The notes below the pieces were generated by a model. It was not told the DNA's origin and made no database searches. It saw nothing but the letters and a program-made list of their open reading frames with translations. 64,000 bases of DNA. It comes from Flavobacterium sp. NRK1 (GTDB taxonomy: Bacteria; Bacteroidota; Bacteroidia; Flavobacteriales; Flavobacteriaceae). A program made the translations under genes and the position numbers. Shown piece by piece: positions 16,220-23,876 of the stretch. Position 1 is the stretch's first letter. Each line of letters starts with the position of its first letter. The stretch is from the NCBI RefSeq assembly GCF_024054175.1, contig NZ_JAMXLA010000001.1, positions 2,058,311 to 2,122,310 on the forward strand, read 5' to 3'.

Positions 16220-17260
16220 ATGAGAAAAATTATTTTAATACTACTCCCGCTATTTTTCATGTCCTGTAGTAAGGATGATGAATATACGGAGATCAATGAA
16301 AGACTTGATTTTAAAGTGCCGTCTAATTTTCCTGCTATGGCTCAGGATATTGAATTAAACTATCCTACCCAAAAAGGGTTTGAATTAGGCCGAAGGCTTT
16401 TTTATGATGCAGATCTTTCGGCTGATGGAACCATATCCTGCTCTTTTTGCCATGAACAGGCATTTGCATTTACGCATCACGGACACATATTTAGCCATGG
16501 TATAGATGATCAGGAAGGAACCCGTAATGCGCCTGCTGTTCAGAACGGAGCTTTTATGAGCGAATATTTTTATGATGGTGCTTCGAATAGTCTGGAAATG
16601 CTGTCGATAGTGCCGATACACAATCCTGTTGAGATGGACGAAACGCTTGAGGGTATTTCTGCAAAATTAAAAAAAGATAAAAGTTACGTGAAAATGTTTA
16701 GCCAGGCTTTTGATGGCGGAGATGTTACATCGGGTAATATACTTAAAGCATTGGGTCAGTTTATGACGATGATGGTTTCCGCAAATTCAAGATACGATAA
16801 GTATGTGCGCAATGAACCCGAAGGGACTATGTCGGAACAGGAATTGCAGGGTATGCAGCTTTTTGCCCAAAAATGTGCTTCCTGCCATAAAACCGATTTA
16901 TTCACCGATAACAGTTTCAGGAATAACGGACTTCCGCCAAATCAGCTTTTAGATGATATGGGCAGGGAAAAAGTTACCGGTTTTGAATATGATCGCTATA
17001 AATTTAAAGTGCCAAGCCTTCGTAATGCGGAGCTTACTGCACCATATATGCATGACGGACGATTTGGCAGTCTTGAATCTGTGCTTAATTTTTATGCATC
17101 AGGAGTGAGGGATTCGGAAACATTAGATCCTTTACTTAATACTAACGGAGTATTAGGCATAACGCTAACACAGGAAGATAAAGAAGCTATAATAGCTTTT
17201 ATTAAAACGCTGACGGATGAAGAGTATATAAATAATCCGTTGTTTTATTATAAAACATAA
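16220..17260 (+). CDS. Diheme cytochrome c peroxidase / MbnH-like enzyme
   Basis: A 346-residue lipoprotein (FFMSC, Cys16) of the CcpA/MauG superfamily. It has two heme-c sites, CSFCH at 74-78 and CASCHKTD at 219-223. Other landmarks are GRRLFYDADLSADGTISC, the EGTRNAPAVQNG region, MHDGRFGSLESVLNFYASG and a C-terminal ALTxEDKEAIIAFIKTL block. Family members either reduce H2O2 or, as MauG/MbnH, use a bis-Fe(IV) state to modify a Trp in a partner protein. Adjacency to an MbnP homologue with a conserved Trp cluster favours the MbnH-type reaction. Periplasmic or membrane-bound. Three bases before the next gene. Confidence 0.88.
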   Translation: MRKIILILLPLFFMSCSKDDEYTEINERLDFKVPSNFPAMAQDIELNYPTQKGFELGRRLFYDADLSADGTISCSFCHEQAFAFTHHGHIFSHGIDDQEGTRNAPAVQNGAFMSEYFYDGASNSLEMLSIVPIHNPVEMDETLEGISAKLKKDKSYVKMFSQAFDGGDVTSGNILKALGQFMTMMVSANSRYDKYVRNEPEGTMSEQELQGMQLFAQKCASCHKTDLFTDNSFRNNGLPPNQLLDDMGREKVTGFEYDRYKFKVPSLRNAELTAPYMHDGRFGSLESVLNFYASGVRDSETLDPLLNTNGVLGITLTQEDKEAIIAFIKTLTDEEYINNPLFYYKT

Positions 17261-17263
17261 CAA

Positions 17264-18190
17264 ATGAAGAAATATATAATACTATTGATTTTAACCTGTC
17301 AGTTTAGTCTGGCGGGTACACCTCCTCCTAACTTCAGGCAATATCTTGACGATTGTGATGCCTGCGGGTGTTCTGCAAGTGGAGGCGGAATGGGATTCAG
17401 TTCTATGATAAATAAAAATTTTGTAGGGCTTAGGTATTTTTATCAAAGCTATTCGAGTCGTGACGGTATTTTTAATGATTCGAAATGGATAGATGAAAAT
17501 TTTAATACAGTACAGCTGTGGGCAAGAATTCCTGTGTTTAAAAACTTTCAGGTATCGGCATTAGTTCCTTATCATTTTCACAACAGGGAATTATCTACGG
17601 GAGAACAAACCATTTCAGGGCTTGGTGATATAACGGTTTTAGGTATGTATACTGTTTATCAAACGCATAAAGACAGTACTGTATTTGTACATACATTGCA
17701 GGCAGGAGGCGGAGTGAAGGCACCTACCGGTACTTATGATTCGGATAATAAAGGTAGTGTTAACCCTAGTTTTCAGGTGGGTACCGGTAGCTGGGATTAT
17801 TTATTGGCCGCCGAATATGTTATTAAACATAAAGATTTAGGACTTAACACCATGATAAACTATGCTTTTAAAACGGAGAATGATAAGCATTACCAGTTTG
17901 GAGACCAGTTTAATTATGCCAGTACTTTATTCTATGTTATGGAAGGTTCGAAGTTTACTTTTGTACCGCAGTTAGGTCTTGCAGGTGAAATGTATGCTAC
18001 TAACAAACAGTATAAAGAAGATGTGCCTAATACTAAAGGTGATATCCTTTTCGGGAAATTAGGTATTGAAGCAGGAACCGGTAGATTTTCGGTAGGGGTA
18101 AACGGTATGTTGCCAATTAATCAAAATCTTACAGGCGGCAGGGTCGAAGCTAACTACAGATGGTCCGTAAATCTTAACTATAGTTTGTAA
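17264..18190 (+). CDS. Outer-membrane beta-barrel (transporter family) with Cys-rich N-terminus
   Basis: A 308-residue protein with a signal peptide (MKKYIILLILTCQFSLAG). The mature protein opens with a four-Cys cluster, CDACGCSASGGGMGFSS (first Cys at about residue 31). The rest is alternating strands typical of a 10-14 strand barrel (VGLRYFYQSYSSRDG, FQVSALVPYHF, GLGDITVLGMYTVYQ, ending RWSVNLNYSL). It resembles the meta-pathway/phenol-type outer-membrane transporters. Last gene of the MbnP-MbnH unit, three bases after the peroxidase, so it probably moves copper or a chelate; the Cys cluster may bind metal. Substrate is inference. Confidence 0.7.
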   Translation: MKKYIILLILTCQFSLAGTPPPNFRQYLDDCDACGCSASGGGMGFSSMINKNFVGLRYFYQSYSSRDGIFNDSKWIDENFNTVQLWARIPVFKNFQVSALVPYHFHNRELSTGEQTISGLGDITVLGMYTVYQTHKDSTVFVHTLQAGGGVKAPTGTYDSDNKGSVNPSFQVGTGSWDYLLAAEYVIKHKDLGLNTMINYAFKTENDKHYQFGDQFNYASTLFYVMEGSKFTFVPQLGLAGEMYATNKQYKEDVPNTKGDILFGKLGIEAGTGRFSVGVNGMLPINQNLTGGRVEANYRWSVNLNYSL

Positions 18191-18209
18191 TAAACTTTTA
18201 GATTCTTAT

Positions 18210-18245
18210 AAAAAGAAAGGCTGCCAATTGGCAGCCTTTCTTTTT
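18210..18245. terminator. Bidirectional terminator
   Basis: 16-bp perfect stem around GAAAGGCTGCC AATT GGCAGCCTTTC, with A-run and T-run on either side, between convergent transcripts. Confidence 0.92.
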
Positions 18246-18262
18246 ATATAAAATAAGATTTG

Positions 18263-19957
18263 TTATCCTTTATATTCTACAGTTTTGGTTTCTCCTTCAA
18301 GAGTAACTTTTACAAGTCCGTGTTTAGTAAGCCCTTTCATTGCTGCGTCCCATTTCTTTCCGCTTAAACCTGCCTGGGTTTTAAGAGCGTCAAGAGCAAG
18401 CTGTCCGCTTGCTTTAAGTAGTTCCGCAACTGCTTTTTCATCTTCAGTAAGTTCAGGTCCTTTTTTCTCAGGTCGCATCTGAGGGAAAAATAATACCTCC
18501 TGTATAGATGGGTTATTGGTAAGGAACATAATAAGTCTATCCATACCAATTCCTAATCCTGATGTTGGCGGCATACCATATTCAAGTGCACGAAGGAAGT
18601 CATTATCAATAAACTGAGCTGCTTCAACATCTCCTCTTTCAGATAGTTTAAGCTGAGCTTCAAAGCGTTCTCTTTGGTCTATAGGGTCATTAAGTTCAGA
18701 GTATGCATTAGCGATCTCTTTACCACACACCATAAGCTCAAAACGCTCAGTAAGTTCCGGGTTGTCACGGTGCTCTTTACAAAGCGGACTCATTTCTTTT
18801 GGATAATCAGTAATGAACGTAGGCTGAATAAAGTTACCTTCACATTTTTCACCAAATATTTCATCTATAAGCTTGCCTTTGCCCATGGTGTCATCAACTG
18901 CAATACCCATGCCTTTGGCAGCTTCATATATTTCTTCTTCTGTTTTACCGCTAATGTCAAAACCTGTAAACTGCTTTATTGCATCGGTCATTGTAACACG
19001 TGCATAAGGTGCTTTAAAGTTTACTTTGTGTTCTCCAAAAGTAGCCTCAGAAGTTCCGTTAACAGCTATAGCACAATGTTCCAGCAGGTTTTCGGTAAAT
19101 TCCATCATCCAGTTGTAGTCTTTGTAGGCTACATATATTTCCATAGCAGTAAATTCAGGATTGTGCGTCCTGTCCATACCTTCGTTACGGAAGTTTTTAG
19201 AGAATTCATATACACCGTCAAAACCACCTACAATAAGTCTTTTAAGGTAAAGTTCATTTGCAATCCTCATATATAAAGGAATGTCAAGGCTATTGTGATG
19301 CGTAACAAACGGCCTTGCCGCTGCTCCACCCGGTATAGGCTGTAGTACCGGTGTTTCAACTTCAAAGTAACCTTTATCGTTAAAAAAGCTGCGCATAGCA
19401 TTAAACAGCTTAGTTCTTTTTACAAAAACTTCTTTTACCTGTGGGTTAACCACAAGATCTACATAGCGCTGGCGGTAGCGTAATTCAGGATCGCTAAAGC
19501 TGTCAAATACTTTTCCGTCTGCGTCTGTTTTAGGCATTGGAAGGGGACGAAGCGTTTTGCTTAGTAGTGTAAGTTCGTGTACGCGAATAGATTTTTCACC
19601 TACCTGAGTAGTGAAAAGTTCACCTTTAACACCAACAAAATCACCAAGATCAATAAGTTTTTTAAACACCTCGTTATAAAGGGTTTTGTCTTCTCCCGGA
19701 CATATTTCGTCACGGTTAATATAAACCTGTACGCGCCCTTCGCTATCCTGGATCTCTGCAAAAGCAGCTTTGCCCTGAACACGTATAGACATTAAACGTC
19801 CTGCTATAACAACCTTCTTACCTTCAGAGAAATCGTTCTTTACCTGTTTAGATGTAGTATCTACAGGATAAAGGTTTGCGGGATATGGATTGATGCCGAG
19901 ATTTCTCAGCGCATCCAGTTTTTCTCTACGAATGATTTCTTGTTCTGAAAGCTGCAT
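18263..19957 (-). CDS. lysS: Lysine--tRNA ligase, class II
   Basis: A 564-residue class II lysyl-tRNA synthetase charging tRNA-Lys. An N-terminal OB-fold anticodon-binding domain (about 40-150, VVIAGRLMSIRVQGKAAFAEI) precedes the catalytic core. That core has motif 2 (ANELYLKRLIVGGFDGVYEFSKNFRNEG) and motif 3 (GLGIGMDRLIMFLTN). It is about 60 residues longer than the E. coli enzyme because of a C-terminal tail (TEDEKAVAELLKASGQLALD to the end) that looks like a small winged-helix-type appendage, seen in Bacteroidota homologues. The promoter on the minus strand is a textbook TTG-N19-TATCTTTG. Monocistronic, with a shared terminator downstream. Confidence 0.97.
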   Translation of the reverse strand: MQLSEQEIIRREKLDALRNLGINPYPANLYPVDTTSKQVKNDFSEGKKVVIAGRLMSIRVQGKAAFAEIQDSEGRVQVYINRDEICPGEDKTLYNEVFKKLIDLGDFVGVKGELFTTQVGEKSIRVHELTLLSKTLRPLPMPKTDADGKVFDSFSDPELRYRQRYVDLVVNPQVKEVFVKRTKLFNAMRSFFNDKGYFEVETPVLQPIPGGAAARPFVTHHNSLDIPLYMRIANELYLKRLIVGGFDGVYEFSKNFRNEGMDRTHNPEFTAMEIYVAYKDYNWMMEFTENLLEHCAIAVNGTSEATFGEHKVNFKAPYARVTMTDAIKQFTGFDISGKTEEEIYEAAKGMGIAVDDTMGKGKLIDEIFGEKCEGNFIQPTFITDYPKEMSPLCKEHRDNPELTERFELMVCGKEIANAYSELNDPIDQRERFEAQLKLSERGDVEAAQFIDNDFLRALEYGMPPTSGLGIGMDRLIMFLTNNPSIQEVLFFPQMRPEKKGPELTEDEKAVAELLKASGQLALDALKTQAGLSGKKWDAAMKGLTKHGLVKVTLEGETKTVEYKG

Positions 19958-19981
19958 GATTTATAAATGTTTTTAAGCCCG

Positions 19982-20011
19982 CAAAGATAATGATTATATA
20001 TAAATAACCAA
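19982..20011 (-). promoter_or_regulatory. lysS promoter TTG-N19-TATCTTTG
   Basis: On the minus strand, TTG (20011-20009), a 19-bp spacer and TATCTTTG (19989-19982), 24 bp before the lysS ATG. Confidence 0.75.
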
Positions 20012-20058
20012 TCGGTGATCGTAACGCTGATGACTATAATTGTTATGATTATAGGCCT

Positions 20059-20091
20059 TTGTAATCCCTATTGATAAGTTTTGTAAATTTG
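20059..20091 (+). promoter_or_regulatory. lipB promoter TTG-N22-TAAATTTG
   Basis: TTG at 20059-20061 and an exact TAAATTTG at 20084-20091, 19 bp before the lipB ATG. The spacer is slightly long. Confidence 0.55.
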
Positions 20092-20110
20092 TATAACGAT
20101 TTTAGCGTTA

Positions 20111-20842
20111 ATGAAGATGAATAAAAAAGTGCTATTTACAGACCTTGGTGTTAAAGATTATAAAGAGACATGGGAATTTCAGGAAAAGATATTTCAGGAA
20201 ATCCTTGATCTAAAAATAAAAAACAGGAGGGAAGAGTTAAGCCTTGAAACGCCTAACTATTTATTGTTTGTTGAACATCCTCACGTATATACTTTAGGTA
20301 AAAGCGGTGATATAGAAAATCTGCTTATTAATGAAAAACAGCTTGAAAATAAAGGGGCCACATTTTATAAGATAAACAGGGGAGGAGATATAACTTATCA
20401 TGGTCCGGGGCAATTAGTGGGGTACCCAATTCTTGATCTTGAGAATTTTTTTACCGATATTCATAAATACCTTCGCTTTCTTGAAGAGGTTATAATACTT
20501 ACCATGGCAGACTATGGACTTAAAGGAACCCGAAGTGAGGGCGAAACCGGTGTCTGGCTGGATGTAGGTACGCCTTTTGCCAGAAAAATATGCGCTATGG
20601 GTGTTAGGGCATCACGTTGGGTGACAATGCATGGCTTTGCGCTTAATGTAAATGCAGATTTAGGTTATTTTGATAACATTGTGCCCTGCGGTATAAAAGG
20701 TAAAGCTGTTGCGTCTCTAAACAATGAACTTGGAGTTGCAAGAGTTGATGAAAATGAGGTTAAGGAAAAAGTAATAAAATATTTTGCACAGCTTTTTGAA
20801 GCTGAAATTGAAACTTCAAAAGAAGCAATGTTGCCTTTATAG
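20111..20842 (+). CDS. lipB: Octanoyl-[ACP]:protein N-octanoyltransferase
   Basis: A 243-residue LipB that moves octanoyl from acyl carrier protein to lipoyl domains of 2-oxoacid dehydrogenases and GcvH. Landmarks are the NYLLFVEHPHVYTLGKSG block, the strongly conserved RGGDITYHGPGQLVGYPILDL, and the catalytic Cys-Lys dyad in VPCGIKGKAVASL. Cytoplasmic. Alternative start MNKKV two codons in is possible (ATG AAG ATG). It converges on rnhB with 10 bp between the stops and no obvious terminator, so read-through into antisense rnhB is possible. Confidence 0.95.
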   Translation: MKMNKKVLFTDLGVKDYKETWEFQEKIFQEILDLKIKNRREELSLETPNYLLFVEHPHVYTLGKSGDIENLLINEKQLENKGATFYKINRGGDITYHGPGQLVGYPILDLENFFTDIHKYLRFLEEVIILTMADYGLKGTRSEGETGVWLDVGTPFARKICAMGVRASRWVTMHGFALNVNADLGYFDNIVPCGIKGKAVASLNNELGVARVDENEVKEKVIKYFAQLFEAEIETSKEAMLPL

Positions 20843-20852
20843 TTGAAGCAGG

Positions 20853-21455
20853 TTAAGCAAAATCTAATTCAAGTTGTTCAGGCAACAGGCGGAAAGATTT
20901 TCTGTGATATTTGGTTATGCCATGCTTTCTTATGGCTTCCCTGTGCTCAAATGTAGGATAGCCTTTATTTTGCTTCCAGTTATACATAGGATATTCTTCA
21001 TGTATTTTATTCATAAACTCATCCCGGTATGTTTTTGCTAGAATTGATGCAGCAGCAATACTTAAATATTTGCTGTCACCTTTTATAATACAGCTATGCG
21101 GAATATTATTTACAGGCTTAAATCTGTTGCCGTCAACAATAATATATTCGGGTACAGGTGTAAGTTTTACAATACATTCCTGCATCGCTTTAATAGAAGC
21201 ATTTAAAATATTTATCTCATCTATAATTTCAGGCTCGATATTTGTAACATGATAGCAAAGAGCCATTTTTTCGATTTGCGGTCGAAGATGTTCGCGGGTT
21301 TTTTCAGAAAGTTGCTTAGAGTCATTTAAAAATTTAAGTTCAAATTCATGAGGAAGTATAACCGCCGCTGCAGTTACAGGGCCGGCAAGGCATCCTCTTC
21401 CTGCTTCATCGGTACCGGTTTCTAAAACAAGCCCTGAAAAATTTTGTAAAAGCAT
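20853..21455 (-). CDS. rnhB: Ribonuclease HII
   Basis: A 200-residue RNase HII that removes ribonucleotides and RNA primers from DNA:RNA hybrids. Catalytic residues are visible in [14 protein letters not shown] (Asp-Glu), IIVDGNRF (Asp) and [15 protein letters not shown] (Asp). Normal family length, cytoplasmic. Monocistronic on the minus strand, convergent with lipB. No TAnnTTTG is evident in the 244-bp gap upstream, which it shares with the divergent subtilase gene. Confidence 0.95.
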   Translation of the reverse strand: MLLQNFSGLVLETGTDEAGRGCLAGPVTAAAVILPHEFELKFLNDSKQLSEKTREHLRPQIEKMALCYHVTNIEPEIIDEINILNASIKAMQECIVKLTPVPEYIIVDGNRFKPVNNIPHSCIIKGDSKYLSIAAASILAKTYRDEFMNKIHEEYPMYNWKQNKGYPTFEHREAIRKHGITKYHRKSFRLLPEQLELDFA

Positions 21456-21587
21456 AAACCGTATTGAGATAATTATCGTAAGTAAATTAATAGGGTAAAA
21501 ATATAGAAAAATGCTTAATTTAAAATATTTTATTGAGAATTTATAATTTTAACAGCATTTGATTAGTGCTTGATATATAATAATTTA

Positions 21588-21595
21588 TATTTTTG
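21588..21595 (+). promoter_or_regulatory. Promoter -7 element TATTTTTG for the subtilase gene
   Basis: Exact TAnnTTTG about 105 bp before the ATG, implying a long AT-rich leader of about 95 nt. The best TTG is 15 or 26 bp upstream, so the -33 part is weak. Confidence 0.45.
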
Positions 21596-21699
21596 CGTTT
21601 CTTTTTTTTATAAATAATACACATACTACTCTTTTTTGAGAATACATACTACTGAAAAAAAATGCTTATTAACTACTATTAAATTAATGTAAAACAGTT

Positions 21700-23622
21700 A
21701 TGAAAAAAAATACTGTAAAACTTTTTATCCTTGCTTTAATGCTGGGAGGAGGTTTTTCTGCTTTTTCGCAAACAAGATTTGCAAAAGCAGAAGTGAAGGA
21801 TGCTGATGCTAAAAGACTCATAGAACATGCAAACGAATTCAAAAGAAGGATTGAGGATGATTACGCAAAGGCTGTTAAGTTTGCTGAAGCAAATAATCTG
21901 CCATTAATAATAAAAGGAGAAAACGGCCGTATCTCTAAATTAATCAGAATTGATGAAAATAATACACCTATATATATAGGAACAAATAATGTTGGCTCTG
22001 CGATCACTTCCAGAACTAATCATTTACAGCCTGGGGGCTCTTTAGGGTTAAACTTAACCGGAGAGTTTGGAACTGATGATAAAATGATTATTGGTGTTTG
22101 GGATGGTGGTTATGCAAGACCTACACATCATGACCTTGTAGGAAGAACAATAAATTATGACGGCGGTACCCAAGGTGTGGCACTGCACCCTACACATGTT
22201 ACCGGAACAATAATTGGAGACGGTTCTTCGGCTTCTGCTGCAAGGGGTATGGCAAGTAAAGCTTTCGCTTTTAATTCAGATTATGATACCGACTCTTTTT
22301 TTATGGGTATTTTTGCTTCTGAAGGATATGTCATTTCCAACCATTCTTATGGTATAGATCAGACACAGCTTTCAGATGCTGAAAAGACTGCTTATAGGGG
22401 TACATATATTAATCTTTCCAGGGATGTTGATCAGATTACTTTCGATGCGCCTTATTATCAGCCGGTATTTGCTGCCGGTAATGATGGTAATGGTTTCTCT
22501 TACGATAGGCTTACTGACAGAGCAGTTTCTAAAAATGGTATAGCGGTTGCTGCAATTTATGAAGTGGATGATTATGTCGATGCAGGAAGTGTGGCTGTTA
22601 CAGTGTTTAGCAGTTTCGGGCCTACCAATGATAATAGGATAAAACCTGATATTTCTACCAAAGGTATTAATGTATATTCATGTTCCGATGCCAGCGATAC
22701 TGCTCATCAGGATGAGCAGGGTACCTCTATGGCTGCTCCGGGCATTACTGGTACTATTGCTTTGCTTCAGCAATACTATGCAACACTTCATCCAAGTGGC
22801 TCTGAAGTTAAAAATTTCATGAAATCAGCGACAGTAAGGGCTCTTGTTGCTCACTCAGCTGATGAAGCAGGTGACAATCCAGGGCCAGATCCAATTTATG
22901 GATGGGGCTTGATGAATGCTAAGAGGGCTGCTGAAATTATAAAAGCAGATAATCTTAATACTAATGCTGAAATACAGGAATTAGTACTTACACCAGGTCA
23001 AACCTATACGTATACTGTTAATGCCTCAGGGACTGAGCCTTTAGTTGCAACAATGGCATGGACAGATCCACCTGGTCAGGCGGCGAGCAACAATTCTGCT
23101 ACTCCTGTACTAATTAATGATCTTGATATTAAGGTTAAAAAAGGAACTGAGGTTAATCTTCCTTGGAGATTAGATTCTGGTACTGGTACTTATGCTGAAA
23201 AAGGCGATAATAAGGTTGATAATATTGAAAAAGTAGAAGTAGAAAATGCTTCTGGTCAATATACTATCACTGTTACGCATAAAAAATCAACACTTCAAAA
23301 TCCTAATGGAAATCCTCAACAGGAATATTCTTTAATTATTTCAGGTATTACAAACGGTCCGTTGGGATTAGATGATAATAATCAAAAAATGTTTAGTGTT
23401 TGGCCAAACCCTGCAAACGACATTATTAATATATCATTTGCAAACGGTGTTGAGAAAGATGCTTCTGCCACTTTATATGATATTCAGGGTAGACTTGTAA
23501 GTAAAACTAACTTAACAAATGTTGATAACGTTGTGGGTGTTCAGGGACTTGCAAAAGGTTTATATGTGGTTTCTGTTGTTAATGGTGGTAAAACAGAAAT
23601 AGAAAAGGTTGTTATAAAATAA
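21700..23622 (+). CDS. Secreted S8 subtilisin-like protease with T9SS type A sorting domain
   Basis: A 640-residue secreted serine protease. Signal peptide (ends AFSQ), then a prodomain-like region to about 115. The catalytic triad is Asp135 (IGVWDGGYARP), His166 (LHPTHVTGTI) and Ser343 (GTSMAAPGITG), with oxyanion Asn at 261 (AAGND). A beta-sandwich P/C-terminal domain (about 425-550) follows. The last 75 residues (FSVWPNPANDIINISF ... KGLYVVSVVNGGK ... VVIK) are a type A CTD, the signal for type IX secretion. It lies 254 bp upstream of SusC/SusD on the same strand but has its own terminator, so it is a neighbour rather than strictly part of that operon. Confidence 0.93.
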   Translation: MKKNTVKLFILALMLGGGFSAFSQTRFAKAEVKDADAKRLIEHANEFKRRIEDDYAKAVKFAEANNLPLIIKGENGRISKLIRIDENNTPIYIGTNNVGSAITSRTNHLQPGGSLGLNLTGEFGTDDKMIIGVWDGGYARPTHHDLVGRTINYDGGTQGVALHPTHVTGTIIGDGSSASAARGMASKAFAFNSDYDTDSFFMGIFASEGYVISNHSYGIDQTQLSDAEKTAYRGTYINLSRDVDQITFDAPYYQPVFAAGNDGNGFSYDRLTDRAVSKNGIAVAAIYEVDDYVDAGSVAVTVFSSFGPTNDNRIKPDISTKGINVYSCSDASDTAHQDEQGTSMAAPGITGTIALLQQYYATLHPSGSEVKNFMKSATVRALVAHSADEAGDNPGPDPIYGWGLMNAKRAAEIIKADNLNTNAEIQELVLTPGQTYTYTVNASGTEPLVATMAWTDPPGQAASNNSATPVLINDLDIKVKKGTEVNLPWRLDSGTGTYAEKGDNKVDNIEKVEVENASGQYTITVTHKKSTLQNPNGNPQQEYSLIISGITNGPLGLDDNNQKMFSVWPNPANDIINISFANGVEKDASATLYDIQGRLVSKTNLTNVDNVVGVQGLAKGLYVVSVVNGGKTEIEKVVIK

Positions 23623-23674
23623 TTATCTAAAATATACATAAGCAACGCAACCATTTGTGTATTGCTGCATCTAT

Positions 23675-23710
23675 AAAGAAACGTTAACAATTTTGTTGAC
23701 GTTTCTTTTT
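23675..23710 (+). terminator. Rho-independent terminator
   Basis: 15-bp stem (one G-T wobble) AAAGAAACGTTAACA / TGTTGACGTTTCTTT followed by T-run. It ends the subtilase transcript. Confidence 0.88.
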
Positions 23711-23818
23711 AATTTAAAAAAAGCAGTAGTATGTGGTCAATTATTGTCAATATGTTGTGGATTTTGCATTTATACTAAAAAATATTGAAATTTAGCATTG
23801 CCCGACAATGTTAAAAGT

Positions 23819-23848
23819 TTGTTATATTAAAATAAATTAATAGATTTG
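23819..23848 (+). promoter_or_regulatory. SusC operon promoter TTG-N19-TAGATTTG
   Basis: TTG at 23819-23821 (in TTTG), a 19-bp spacer and TAGATTTG at 23841-23848, 28 bp before the SusC ATG. An exact match to the consensus. Confidence 0.75.
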
Positions 23849-23876
23849 CAACTTAACTAACTCAAATTAATTAAAT

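Noticed and set aside
18674..19276. Open frame of 200 codons on the plus strand
   Set aside because: It is the antisense of lysS, rich in Phe, Tyr, Cys and without any family signature.
23641..23670. AGCAA...TTGCT inverted repeat before the subtilase terminator
   Set aside because: Only five pairs with a long loop; probably chance.
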